Assembly: GCA_029857975.1 (NCBI GenBank)
Contig: JAOUFX010000033.1
Coordinates: 1 to 11,552, forward strand
DNA: 11,552 nt
Source: Deltaproteobacteria bacterium
GTDB taxonomy: Bacteria; Desulfobacterota; SM23-61
Direction of reading: 5' to 3'
Shown here in pieces: positions 1 through 7,416 of this stretch. The notes beneath the pieces were generated by a model. It worked only from the letters and a program-made list of their open reading frames with translations. It was not told the origin of the DNA and did not search any database. Position 1 is the stretch's first letter. Each line of letters begins with the position of its first letter. Position numbers and translations under genes: made by a program.

Positions 1-6
1 TCCACC
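1..6 (-). promoter_or_regulatory. Shine-Dalgarno-like sequence at the window edge, probably for livF
   Basis: Directly after the livG stop codon (9-7) the minus strand reads GGTGGA up to the edge. This resembles a ribosome binding site for a gene beginning a few bases beyond the window. In the LIV/HAAT family the second ATPase gene, livF, normally follows livG. No coding sequence of that gene is visible, so its identity is inferred from gene order alone. Confidence 0.35.
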
Positions 7-783
7 CTAAGCATCCCCGATTTCCTCTCCCAGGTAAGCGGCAATGACTTCCGGATTCCGCTGGATGTCCCGTGGAGTTCCTTCGGCGACCTTCTTCCCG
101 TAATTAAGGACCAGAACTTCATCGGAGATTTCCATGACCAGGCTCATGTCATGTTCGACCAAGATAATCGTGATCCCTCTCTGCTGGATCTTGCGAATCG
201 TATGACAAAGTTTTTCCGTCTCCCGGATGTTCAACCCCGCAGCCGGTTCATCCAGAAGAAGGAGTTTGGGGTAAGTTGCCAGCGCCCGGGCGATCTCGAG
301 GAGCTTTTGTTCCCCCAGAGGCATTGAAGTGGCCTCCAACGCCGCTTTTTCTTCAAGACCCATGAAAGAGAGTTCGGCCAAGGCTTGTTCTTCGATTTCT
401 TTTTCTTCTTTTTTCATCCAGGAAAGACGAAATCCTGTACTCAAAAGGCCCGCGGATGTCTGCGTATGCCTTCCCACCATGGCATTTTCCAAAACCGTCA
501 TGTTGGCGAAGAGTTGAAGATTTTGAAAGGTCCGAGAGATACCCAGCTGAGCGATGAAGTGCGGTTTGAGGCCGTTCAGACTTCGGCCTTTGAACTCCAA
601 GATTCCATTCGAAGGGGGAAAGATCCCGGTAATCAGATTGAAAAGAGTGGTCTTCCCTGCCCCGTTGGGGCCGATGACGGATTTGATTTGTCCTTGGGAA
701 ATAGCAAAATTCAGCGAGTCGATCGCCCGCAAACCTCCGAAGGACTTTTGCAAATTCTCGGCTCTGAGGATCTCCTCATTCAT
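7..783 (-). CDS. livG: HAAT-family ABC transporter ATPase LivG
   Basis: This is a cytoplasmic ATPase that powers amino acid import through the LivH/LivM pore, normally as a heterodimer with LivF. It has 258 residues, the usual length. Walker A GPNGAGKTT is at about 38-46, the Q-loop FQN at 86-88, the signature region SMPLGEQ at about 153-159, Walker B LLLLDEP at 174-180 with the catalytic Glu at 179, and the switch histidine at 211 in VEHDM. The insert after the Q-loop (about 100-130) and the C-terminal AYLGEE are typical of LivG rather than LivF. The signature carries PLGEQ instead of LSGGQ; LivG proteins often deviate here. The start ATG overlaps the livM stop by 4 bp (ATGA), indicating translational coupling. 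The family call is secure, the substrate is not. Confidence 0.95.
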   Translation of the reverse strand: MNEEILRAENLQKSFGGLRAIDSLNFAISQGQIKSVIGPNGAGKTTLFNLITGIFPPSNGILEFKGRSLNGLKPHFIAQLGISRTFQNLQLFANMTVLENAMVGRHTQTSAGLLSTGFRLSWMKKEEKEIEEQALAELSFMGLEEKAALEATSMPLGEQKLLEIARALATYPKLLLLDEPAAGLNIRETEKLCHTIRKIQQRGITIILVEHDMSLVMEISDEVLVLNYGKKVAEGTPRDIQRNPEVIAAYLGEEIGDA

Positions 784-1736
784 AAGCTTCTTCTCGTTGT
801 TTTTGTTATGCGTTTCAACAATTTTCGCATGCCCTCCAGAACCCCCTGGGGCATGAAAAGAAGAACCGCCATGAGAATTCCACCGTACGCCAAAACTTCA
901 AAATCCTCCAAACCCCGCAGGTATTCTGGCAGCGAGGTGAGAACGGCCGTCCCCAAGAGAGCGCCCCAAATCGTCCCTGCTCCTCCGATCACGACCATCA
1001 TCAGGAACATGATGGAAGGCATCAAACCGAACGAACTTGGGCTGATAAAGGTAATGAAATGGGCGTAAAGGCTGCCCGCTATGGAGGCATAGACGGCGCT
1101 CAGGACAAACACCTGGACTTTGTAACGCGCGGCATCGACTCCCATGGCGTTCGCAGCCAATTCCCCTCCATGAACTGCGCGCAGGGCCCGCCCCACCCGG
1201 GAATTGATCACGTTGAGGGAAAAAACCAGCAGCAAAAAGACAAATCCCCAGACGAGATAAAGGTAAGCGGTACCTTCTATGACCTGTCCCAAAAAAGTGA
1301 GCGTGGGAATTCCCGAGAGGCCAGACGGGCCACCGGTTAGGAAATCGAGTTCATTAAAAACAATGAAAAAAATCTCCCCAAAACCCAAAGTGGCGACGGC
1401 CATATAATGCCCCTTGAGACGAAGGGTGGGTTTCCCGACGAAGAAGGCAACAAGGGCGGAGAAGAAGATGCCGACGAAGAAAGCAACAACCGGATGATAA
1501 GAATATTGGCTGGTTAGAATTCCAGAAAAATAGGCTCCAATTCCGAAGAAAGCGGCATGGCCGAGAGAGATCTGCCCGGCATAACCCATGAGGAGGCACA
1601 AGCCCATGGTAACGATGCTGTTTATGCCCAGAAAGACAAGGATACTGATGAAGTACTCGTTGCCCTCGACGATCCATGGGTAGAGGACGATGAGAAAGGC
1701 GATCAGGAGGAGGGTGTAAAGGTCTTTCCTTTTCAT
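780..1736 (-). CDS. livM: HAAT-family ABC transporter permease LivM
   Basis: This inner-membrane permease of 318 residues forms the translocation path with LivH. The protein is almost entirely hydrophobic helices. After a first helix at about 8-24 come the conserved stretches MGYAGQISLGHAAFFGIGAY at about 50-69 and GHYMAVATLGFGEI near 108-121. The ATPase-contacting loop RALRAVHGGELAANAMGVD lies at about 183-201, and GGAGTIWGALLG at about 251-262, all characteristic of LivM. The start ATG at 1736 is preceded by GAGGGAG at a good distance, 11 bp after the livH stop. The gene ends inside the livG start codon (ATGA). It is clearly co-transcribed with livH and livG. Confidence 0.95.
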   Translation of the reverse strand: MKRKDLYTLLLIAFLIVLYPWIVEGNEYFISILVFLGINSIVTMGLCLLMGYAGQISLGHAAFFGIGAYFSGILTSQYSYHPVVAFFVGIFFSALVAFFVGKPTLRLKGHYMAVATLGFGEIFFIVFNELDFLTGGPSGLSGIPTLTFLGQVIEGTAYLYLVWGFVFLLLVFSLNVINSRVGRALRAVHGGELAANAMGVDAARYKVQVFVLSAVYASIAGSLYAHFITFISPSSFGLMPSIMFLMMVVIGGAGTIWGALLGTAVLTSLPEYLRGLEDFEVLAYGGILMAVLLFMPQGVLEGMRKLLKRITKTTRRSL

Positions 1737-1747
1737 CCGCTCCCTCG

Positions 1748-2641
1748 TTAAAATTTCTTGAGTTCGCTCTCTTCGGCGCTGCCGAAGAGGCCGCTGGGTT
1801 TGATCCAGAGGACAATTAGCAAGACGAAAAGGGCGAGGGCGTCTTTGTATCCCGATGAAACTAAGCCAGCCCCTAAAGATTCCAGGATCCCGATGAGAAA
1901 ACCAGCCACGATGGCCCCTGCCCCGCTGCCCAGGCCGCCGAGCACTGCGGCGGCAAAGCCCTTGAGCGCCAGCAGAGGTCCGCGGTCATACTCCATAAGC
2001 GTAATCGGAGTGATGATCGCTCCGGCAATGGCTCCCACAGAAGCGCTCAAGCTGAAGGAGAGAAGAACCATTTTCTTTACATTGATTCCTACCAGGCGCG
2101 CGGCCACCGCGTTGAATGAGCAGGCGGTCATGGCCTTCCCGGCCAAGGTACGGTTGAAAAAAAACCAGATTCCCAGGAGGACCAATCCTGTAATTCCGAG
2201 AACCCAGAAAAACTGCGGCTGAAGAGTGGCTCCCCATATTGGGATAGGTTTGCCGCCGCTGAAGGGAGGCAAGCCGTAAGGATCCCTGCCCCAGAGGAGC
2301 ATCGCAATTCCCCGGAAAAGAATGGAACCGGCCAAGGTGATGATGATCAGAGTGATAAGCGAGGCGTTTTTGAGCGGGTGGATTGCCAGACGCTCGAAAA
2401 GAGCGCCCAGCGTCGTCACCACCATCACCGTGAGGAAAAATCCCAGAAACATAGGAATCTGGAGAACGGCAGTGGAAAAAACCATGATCAGGCCTCCGAG
2501 CATCACAAATTCCCCTTGGGCAAGGTTGATGATGGCGGTGGCGTTATAAATCATAGTGAATCCCAGCGCGACGAGGGCGTAGATGCTGCCTACATTGAGA
2601 CCGGTAAAAAAGAATTGAATGATCTGACTGGTTAGACTCAT
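1748..2641 (-). CDS. livH: HAAT-family ABC transporter permease LivH
   Basis: This is the partner permease of LivM, with 297 residues and about eight hydrophobic segments. The N-terminal stretch GLNVGSIYALVALGFTMIYN (about 14-33) followed by INLAQGEFVMLGG is the LivH hallmark. The cytoplasmic coupling loop around AVAARLVGINVKKM lies in the second half, and the glycine-rich AAAVLGGLGSGAGAIVAGF near 230-248 is also typical. ATG at 2641 is the only sensible start; the next Met is at residue 30, inside the first conserved block. Upstream of it I see no good Shine-Dalgarno sequence, in contrast to livK. A stem-loop lies between livK and this gene. Both features could lower permease output relative to the binding protein. 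Confidence 0.95.
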   Translation of the reverse strand: MSLTSQIIQFFFTGLNVGSIYALVALGFTMIYNATAIINLAQGEFVMLGGLIMVFSTAVLQIPMFLGFFLTVMVVTTLGALFERLAIHPLKNASLITLIIITLAGSILFRGIAMLLWGRDPYGLPPFSGGKPIPIWGATLQPQFFWVLGITGLVLLGIWFFFNRTLAGKAMTACSFNAVAARLVGINVKKMVLLSFSLSASVGAIAGAIITPITLMEYDRGPLLALKGFAAAVLGGLGSGAGAIVAGFLIGILESLGAGLVSSGYKDALALFVLLIVLWIKPSGLFGSAEESELKKF

Positions 2642-2668
2642 GATGGCTATTGCGCTTTTCTGATAAAT

Positions 2669-2720
2669 AAAGAGCGCTGGGTCCCTGCAAGATATCCAGC
2701 ACCGAACCCCTGCGCTCTTT
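2669..2720 (-). terminator. Intercistronic stem-loop between livK and livH (possible attenuator)
   Basis: In transcript sense, AAAGAGCGC (2720-2712) pairs perfectly over 9 bp with GCGCTCTTT (2677-2669). An inner GGGT (2709-2706) can pair with ACCC (2682-2679). The closing arm ends in TTTATTT, a weak U-rich tract. The element sits 27 bases after the livK stop and 27 bases before the livH start. Such structures between a binding-protein gene and its permease genes commonly protect the upstream mRNA or terminate part of the transcripts. The pairing is seen; partial termination is inferred. Confidence 0.6.
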
Positions 2721-2747
2721 TCGCTTCTTCAGGATATTGGAAAAAAA

Positions 2748-3965
2748 TCAATCGGCGAATGCCCAATCGCCGTTCTTGACCACGATCATTTCGAAGGCAT
2801 CTTTTTTCAGGCCGGTATGATCTTCCGGTGACATGTTAAAAATGCCTCCGGTTCCAGGCCAGTTTTTAATCTTGGTTTCTAAATAATTTCGTATTTTTCC
2901 CTTATTGGGGCCCACGGCCTTCAAGGCATCGCTCACCATCATAATCGCATCGTAGGCATGGCCGCCGAAGGTGCTCACGTCGGCCTTAAACCGTTTCTCA
3001 TACTCGGTTTTATACTTCATGATGATGGGTTTCTGAGGATTATCGGGTTTAATTTTTTCAGCCACCACCAGACGGCCCAAGGGGCACAGAACGCCCTCGG
3101 CAGCTCCCCCGGCCAGCTCGATATTCCTCTTCGACCCGAACCCATGGCTCTGGTAGAGGGGGATCTTCATGTCCAACTGCTTCCAGTTCTTGGTCACAAT
3201 GACCTGTGGTGGCCCCACGGACCAGTTAATCACGGCCTGGGCGTCGGTTCCTTTTATCTTAGTCAGCTGCGCGGTCATGTCCGAATCTTTCGGCCCGTAT
3301 CGTTCATTGGCTACCAGGGTTATCCCGTAAACCGGCGCCACTCTGGTTAGTTCTTGTCGTCCGAAATTTCCAAATCCGTCTGTTACGGTGATAATGGCTA
3401 CCCTTGAGATTCCCTTTTTCTTCATATGCTCGTAAATCGTTTCAACTGCGGACGTATCCGTCTGGGGGGTTTTGAAGATCCACTTATTCTGCTTCTTGGG
3501 CATCGCAAAGGTTGGGGCTTTTATGATGCGCTCCAGTTCACTCTTCGGCGTTACAATCGACAAGGCTGCCGCGCAAGAAACGAGGGGCGTTTTCGCCTTT
3601 TCCATTATGGGCACCACCGCCATACTCTCGCCGCTCGTGGAAGGACCGATAATGGCGATTACTTTATCCTTTTCGAGGAGCTTGCGTACGGCCAAAACTG
3701 CCTGACTGGCGTCGGTTTTGGTATCTTCGATAATAATCTGTAAAGGATGACCGTTGACCCCCCCGGCAGCGTTAACCCATTCCTCGACCATCTTGGCCGT
3801 GTTCCGTTCGGGCTCACCCAAGAAAGAAGCCCCTCCGGTTACGCTAAAGACTGCGCCGATCTTATAAAGCTTCTTCTCGGCTGCCCTAACAGCTTTTGGC
3901 AATAATCCCAGGAGCAAAAAGCTAAGGCTAAAAACCAGAACACTCGTGAATAACCGTTTCTTCAT
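2748..3965 (-). CDS. livK: Periplasmic amino acid-binding protein of the HAAT ABC transporter
   Basis: This secreted receptor captures the substrate in the periplasm and delivers it to LivHMGF. It has 405 residues. A Sec signal peptide is clear: MKKR, a hydrophobic core at about 8-22, then a likely cleavage after VRA at residue 28. The mature protein is a two-lobe periplasmic binding fold (Peripla_BP_6 / LivJ-LivK type). It begins with YKIGAVFSVTGGASFLGEP and continues with NAAGGVNGHPLQIIIEDTKTD-like and AIIGPSTSGESMAVVP-like blocks that shape the ligand cleft. The start ATG at 3965 has a very strong AAGGAGGTG site. The symbol livK is used in the positional sense. The ligand could be a branched-chain or aromatic amino acid, or an aromatic acid; the ior/paaK neighbourhood favours an aromatic one, but that is inference. 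Confidence 0.93.
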   Translation of the reverse strand: MKKRLFTSVLVFSLSFLLLGLLPKAVRAAEKKLYKIGAVFSVTGGASFLGEPERNTAKMVEEWVNAAGGVNGHPLQIIIEDTKTDASQAVLAVRKLLEKDKVIAIIGPSTSGESMAVVPIMEKAKTPLVSCAAALSIVTPKSELERIIKAPTFAMPKKQNKWIFKTPQTDTSAVETIYEHMKKKGISRVAIITVTDGFGNFGRQELTRVAPVYGITLVANERYGPKDSDMTAQLTKIKGTDAQAVINWSVGPPQVIVTKNWKQLDMKIPLYQSHGFGSKRNIELAGGAAEGVLCPLGRLVVAEKIKPDNPQKPIIMKYKTEYEKRFKADVSTFGGHAYDAIMMVSDALKAVGPNKGKIRNYLETKIKNWPGTGGIFNMSPEDHTGLKKDAFEMIVVKNGDWAFAD

Positions 3966-4065
3966 ACCCGCACCTCCTTATTTTTTCCCCAGAGGGAAGA
4001 GATTTTTCCGATTCCTTCTGATGGGAGCCCCTGGGTATCCCCTGCTCTTACTTGTTCCCTCGATT

Positions 4066-4497
4066 TTAAAGCGAATAAACTTTTTTCCCCTCTAAAATTC
4101 GCACTTTTTTCTCAGAGAGGACCGTAATGGCCCGGTCGGTTTCATCGAAACGGAAAATGATAATGGCGTTCTCTCCGCTCTGCTGGACAAAAGCATATAG
4201 GTATTCCACGTTGATTCTGGCTTCAGCTAAAATTTTCAAAATGTCCGCCAATCCTCCCGGCCGGTCGGGGACTTCCACAGCAACCACTTCCGTCTTTCTG
4301 ACCGTAAAACCCTTCGGACCCAATGCTTCCTTAACTTTTTCGTTGTCGTTAACAATCAACCGCAGAATGCCAAAGTCTTTGGTGTCGGCCAAAGAAAGAG
4401 CTCGGATATTGACTCCCGCCTCGCCAAGGATCCGGGTGACTTCAGCTAATGCTCCGGGTTTATTTTCCAAGAAAATAGAGATCTGTTCAACTTTCAT
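4066..4497 (-). CDS. Tandem ACT-domain protein, probable amino acid sensor
   Basis: This is a small soluble protein of 143 residues made of two ACT domains and nothing else: about 3-67 (beginning [20 protein letters not shown]) and about 72-135 ([19 protein letters not shown]). Each has the N-K/R-P-G turn between the first strand and first helix that usually forms the amino acid-binding site. No catalytic or DNA-binding domain is attached. Known two-ACT proteins bind amino acids and act as effectors or allosteric partners. An upstream ATG at 4512 is in frame, but the start at 4497 is preferred because AGGAGG lies 6 bases before it. Proteins of this kind often sit beside paaK and ior genes in anaerobes, so sensing of an aromatic or branched-chain amino acid is a reasonable but untested guess. 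Confidence 0.88.
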   Translation of the reverse strand: MKVEQISIFLENKPGALAEVTRILGEAGVNIRALSLADTKDFGILRLIVNDNEKVKEALGPKGFTVRKTEVVAVEVPDRPGGLADILKILAEARINVEYLYAFVQQSGENAIIIFRFDETDRAITVLSEKKVRILEGKKVYSL

Positions 4498-4529
4498 AGC
4501 TTCCCTCCTCATTTAGGAGTTTACATTAG

Positions 4530-4626
4530 AACACAGATTTTCACAGATTCACGCAGAAAAAGAATAAAAAGAATTCTGTCTCCTGTCCTTCAATCCTGAC
4601 AATCTGCGTTCATCCGCGTCCAATAA
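4530..4626. repeat. Dispersed period-10 repeat, copy A, arranged as an inverted pair
   Basis: The paaK-ACT gap holds two arms that are imperfect inverted copies: 4530-4549 and 4592-4610 match at about 17 of 20 positions. In the left arm the CAG of ACAGATT/GCAGA recurs every 10 bases (4534, 4544, 4554). The outer end of the right arm (4601-4626), read on the minus strand, begins TTATTGGACGCGGATGAACG. It matches 10558-10583 at 22 of 26 positions. The pairing and the second copy mark this as a dispersed intergenic element, not chance sequence. Its function is unknown. Confidence 0.7.
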
Positions 4627-4628
4627 GA

Positions 4629-5930
4629 TTAAATCTTTCGTTTATCAATAACCCGTTGGGCCTTGCCCTCGCTGCGTTGAATGGTCTTCGGCTCTACCAG
4701 TTTTACCTCGGCGGTGACTCCGAGCAAGTCTTTGATATCCTTTTCAATCCTTTGTCCCAACGCCTGGAGGTCTTTGACCTCATCGGAAAAACCCTTCTCG
4801 TTGACTTCCACTTGTACTTCGAGAGTGTCCAGGTTTCCTTGACGATCTACGGTCAATAGATAATGCGGCTCCACCCCATCGACGTTCATCAGCACGCTCT
4901 CGATCTGGGAAGGAAAAACATTCACCCCCCGAATGATGAGCATATCATCGCTGCGCCCGCTGACTCGCTCCATGCGCACATGCGTCCGTCCACATTTGCA
5001 GGGCTGGGGGTAAAGAACCGAGATGTCCCGGGTGCGGTAACGGATTAAAGGGAAGGCTTCCTTGGTAATGGTGGTGAAGACCAGCTCCCCTTTCTCCCCA
5101 TAAGGGAGAACTTCTCCGGTCCGGGGGTTGATAATCTCGGGGATGAAATGGTCTTCGAATATGTGCAAGCCTTGCTTGGCTTCAATACACTCAATGCTCA
5201 CCCCGGGGCCGATGACTTCACTTAACCCATAGATATCAATGGCATCAATCCTGAGGTGGCGTTCAATCTCATCGCGCATTTTCTCGGACCAGGGTTCGGC
5301 TCCAAAAATACCCACCTTCAATTTCAGCTTTTTAATATCCACTCCCATTTCTTCGGCGGTTTCAGCCAAAAATAGGGCGTACGAGGGGGTGCAAGTTAGC
5401 ACAGTGGACCCAAAATCCTGCATGATAATGATCTGGCGCTTGCTGTTGCCTCCGGAGATGGGGATGACCGAAGCGCCTAGTTTTTCGGCGCCGTAGTGGA
5501 CTCCTAATCCCCCCGTAAAAAGACCGTACCCGTAAGCATTATGGATAATATCGTTTTTTTGTGCCCCGGCGGCCGCCAGCGAGCGGGCCATCAGTTCTGC
5601 CCAGGTGTTAATGTCCCGTCGCGTGTAACCGACCACGGTTTGTTTTCCAGTGGTTCCGGAAGAAGCATGAATGCGCACCACCTGTTCCATCGGCACGGCA
5701 AAAAGGCCGAAAGGATAGTTGTCCCGCAGGTCTATTTTGGTGGTGAAGGGAAGGCGTTTTAAATCTTTTAAGGATTTAATATCTCCCGGCCGGATGCCGG
5801 CTTCGTCAAATGTTTTCTTGTAGAAAGGAACTGTGGCATAGACCCTTTCCGCTGTTGCCGCAAGGCGCTTGAGCTGCAAAGCCTCCAAAGCTTCCCGCGG
5901 TAAGGTTTCAAATTCTTCATCCCAGATCAT
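4629..5930 (-). CDS. paaK: Phenylacetate-CoA ligase family enzyme (AMP-forming)
   Basis: This cytoplasmic adenylate-forming ligase converts an aryl-acetate plus ATP and CoA to the aryl-acetyl-CoA, AMP and PPi. It has 433 residues, the normal length. Visible motifs are the phosphate-binding SSGTTGKQT at 90-98, the adenine-site motif YGLSE at 234-238, YRTRD at 298-302, a CKCGR pair of cysteines at 311-315, and [20 protein letters not shown] at 325-344. A C-terminal lid domain ends in EGKAQRV, with K423 as the probable catalytic lysine. An in-frame GTG at 5945 could extend the gene by five codons. ATG at 5930 is chosen because GGAGGAG lies just upstream of it, within that extension. Beside iorAB, the enzyme probably activates phenylacetate, indoleacetate or a hydroxyphenylacetate. 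Exact substrate is not readable from sequence. Confidence 0.93.
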   Translation of the reverse strand: MIWDEEFETLPREALEALQLKRLAATAERVYATVPFYKKTFDEAGIRPGDIKSLKDLKRLPFTTKIDLRDNYPFGLFAVPMEQVVRIHASSGTTGKQTVVGYTRRDINTWAELMARSLAAAGAQKNDIIHNAYGYGLFTGGLGVHYGAEKLGASVIPISGGNSKRQIIIMQDFGSTVLTCTPSYALFLAETAEEMGVDIKKLKLKVGIFGAEPWSEKMRDEIERHLRIDAIDIYGLSEVIGPGVSIECIEAKQGLHIFEDHFIPEIINPRTGEVLPYGEKGELVFTTITKEAFPLIRYRTRDISVLYPQPCKCGRTHVRMERVSGRSDDMLIIRGVNVFPSQIESVLMNVDGVEPHYLLTVDRQGNLDTLEVQVEVNEKGFSDEVKDLQALGQRIEKDIKDLLGVTAEVKLVEPKTIQRSEGKAQRVIDKRKI

Positions 5931-5948
5931 TGAAAACTCCTCCACAAA

Positions 5949-6022
5949 TGAGCTGTCAGCGATCAGCTTTCAGCCTTCAGCCAAAAAACTGGTTTTTGCC
6001 GACTGCTGATGGCTGATGGCTA
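5949..6022. repeat. Palindromic repeat with a 7-nt period between yidD-like gene and paaK
   Basis: The left arm carries TCAGC starting at 5956, 5963, 5970 and 5977, exactly every 7 bases, with a degenerate copy at 5949. The right arm carries the complement GCTGA at 6005 and 6012, with degenerate copies at 5998 (GCCGA) and 6019 (GCTA). The centre is CAAAAA (5982-5987) and TTTTTG (5993-5998) around a 5-base loop. The whole can fold into one long imperfect hairpin. The right end supplies the stop codon of the upstream gene (6022-6020). It looks like an extragenic palindromic element; any role in termination or mRNA stability is inferred. Confidence 0.7.
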
Positions 6023-6457
6023 TTTTTTATACCACCAGAAATCGTTATTCTCCACCGGATCATAGTACCGGTAGGAGTTATTGATCCATATCATGGGAGC
6101 ACGCTGGATTTCGTCAGATTCATGAATCAATCGCCCGAAGCCCATTACCATTCCCACAAGAGCCCCATGTTTACGAACCGCCTGGAAAGCGTAGTGGGAA
6201 CATGTGGGATAACTTGGACATCGGTCTCCGTCTACCGGGCTGATATAGGTTTGAAAAAACCCAATGAGTCCTTGTACGACCATTTCACCGGGGGAAGGTG
6301 TTTTTTCCGGATTCCGTACCTTTCCACTCGCAGGAAATGATTCATCCTGCCAGGGTTCTACCCACCGGCCTTCTCCCGCCCCCCCCTCCTTTTTATTGAA
6401 ATCCACAAGAAGGAAACCGAAGAAGAGGAGGAGGATGAGGATAAACTTAAAAAACAT
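6020..6457 (-). CDS. yidD: Extended YidD-family membrane insertion factor
   Basis: The core at about residues 62-108 is of the YidD (DUF37) type: GLIGFFQTYISPVDGDRC, then YPTCSHYAFQAVRKHGALVG and a following FGRLIHE. YidD is an inner-membrane-associated protein thought to help YidC-dependent membrane protein insertion. This protein is unusual in three ways. It has 145 residues, against roughly 70-90 for standard members. It carries an N-terminal membrane helix (about 1-19) and a polar linker to about residue 60. The cysteine-bearing segment that normally closes the core (RC-H/N-P) is replaced by RLIHESDE, and an aromatic tail follows with YRYYDPVENNDFWW. I believe similar tails occur in a delta-proteobacterial subgroup, but cannot verify it. 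ATG at 6457 overlaps the preceding gene by 11 bp and has no clear SD, so translation is probably coupled. Confidence 0.82.
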   Translation of the reverse strand: MFFKFILILLLFFGFLLVDFNKKEGGAGEGRWVEPWQDESFPASGKVRNPEKTPSPGEMVVQGLIGFFQTYISPVDGDRCPSYPTCSHYAFQAVRKHGALVGMVMGFGRLIHESDEIQRAPMIWINNSYRYYDPVENNDFWWYKK

Positions 6458-7415
6458 AGGTCAATGCAAGCACGGGGCTTTTTCCTTGGAAAAAAACTCC
6501 CACGGAAAAAAGTCCCCCCTTGCCCAAGTGGTCAAGGTATTCCTCTTTCTTTTTTTTGTTGTATTTGTGGGCACTGGCTACTGCGCTATATATATTTCCA
6601 CTATACCATCCCAACTCAAAAAAGGTCAAGATTCCACCGATAACGTAATTTTCCCGTTCGAAAGCTTCCACAATCCCCCATATAAAAGCCCCGTTGAGAA
6701 GGAAAGCGATGGACGCATCCCGGTATCGTTCACAGTACAGGTGTCCTGATCCCGGAAGAATGGCAGCCAGAATCCCTGCTGTCGCCGGAGACTTTTGGGG
6801 GATTTCATGGATGCGATCCAATCCTTGAGCAAAACGTTCACTCTTTAAATATAACTTACTGCTTTTATTTATTTTTCTGTATTCGGAAGATGCTTCTTTC
6901 CATTTTTCTTCTTTCAGGTAGGTAGCAGCAATCTGCCACTGGGCTTCATCGGCAGTTGGTGCGTCTGCAGCTTGTTCTTTGGCTTTGCCGAAGAAGAAAC
7001 GAGCCTGGGAATATTCTTTCTTCTCTTTAAAACAAAGGCCCGTGAGAAGCAAGGCTTCAGCTTGGTAAGCGGTGGAAGGAAATTTCTTTATTAAATTGTC
7101 GCTCGCCGATATCGCTTCATCCCATTTCTTCCCATGGAAATATGATCGGGCAATTTTCCATTGCGCTTCTTCTGTTCTGGCATGGCGGGGAAAGAAAAAA
7201 AGAAAACGTTTATATTCGGTGACCGCTCGATAATAGTCCCCTTCTTGATAAAAATGGTCAGCCAGATCCATCTGTAATTTGGCATCGACCGATACCTTTT
7301 CTCCTTCCGCGGACAAACCTGCAGAGGGGGAATAGAAAAAAATTAACAAAACAAATAATTGAACCCCGAACAGCTTTATCAGCTTTTTAATCAGCTTTTT
7401 ATCCTTGGGCCTCAA
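6447..7415 (-). CDS. Exported TPR protein with C-terminal membrane region, TTG start
   Basis: This envelope protein of 322 residues has no assigned function. An N-terminal signal sequence or anchor (lysine-rich, then hydrophobic at about 17-30) is followed by four TPR-like helical pairs at about 47-79, 82-115, 116-151 and 156-182. These suit protein-protein contacts outside the cytoplasm. Two hydrophobic segments at about 211-245 and 255-283 come next; the first begins ILPGSGHLYCERYRDA, a P-G-x-G-x-x-Y motif seen in small membrane domains. The last residues, LALTYVF, form an amphipathic strand ending in Phe. No ATG gives a sensible start. I choose TTG at 7415 because AGGAG lies 8 bases before it, the iorB stop ends at 7417, and the signal sequence then starts at once. 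It overlaps the yidD-like gene by 11 bp, so the two products probably work together. Confidence 0.8.
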   Translation of the reverse strand: MRPKDKKLIKKLIKLFGVQLFVLLIFFYSPSAGLSAEGEKVSVDAKLQMDLADHFYQEGDYYRAVTEYKRFLFFFPRHARTEEAQWKIARSYFHGKKWDEAISASDNLIKKFPSTAYQAEALLLTGLCFKEKKEYSQARFFFGKAKEQAADAPTADEAQWQIAATYLKEEKWKEASSEYRKINKSSKLYLKSERFAQGLDRIHEIPQKSPATAGILAAILPGSGHLYCERYRDASIAFLLNGAFIWGIVEAFERENYVIGGILTFFELGWYSGNIYSAVASAHKYNKKKKEEYLDHLGKGGLFSVGVFFQGKSPVLALTYVF

Positions 7416-7416
7416 T

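Noticed and set aside
385..1068. Plus-strand open frame of 227 codons across livG and livM
   Set aside because: It lies wholly antisense to livG and livM, whose motifs are intact, has no SD and has a low-complexity phenylalanine start; it is a shadow frame.
3966..4065. Possible leader structure or riboswitch before livK
   Set aside because: Only short interrupted pairings (such as GAGC with GCTC) can be drawn, and no known aptamer pattern is visible in the 100 bases.
5931..5945. GTG at 5945 as the paaK start
   Set aside because: It lies on top of the GGAGGAG sequence that best serves ATG at 5930, and the five extra residues are not part of the PaaK fold.
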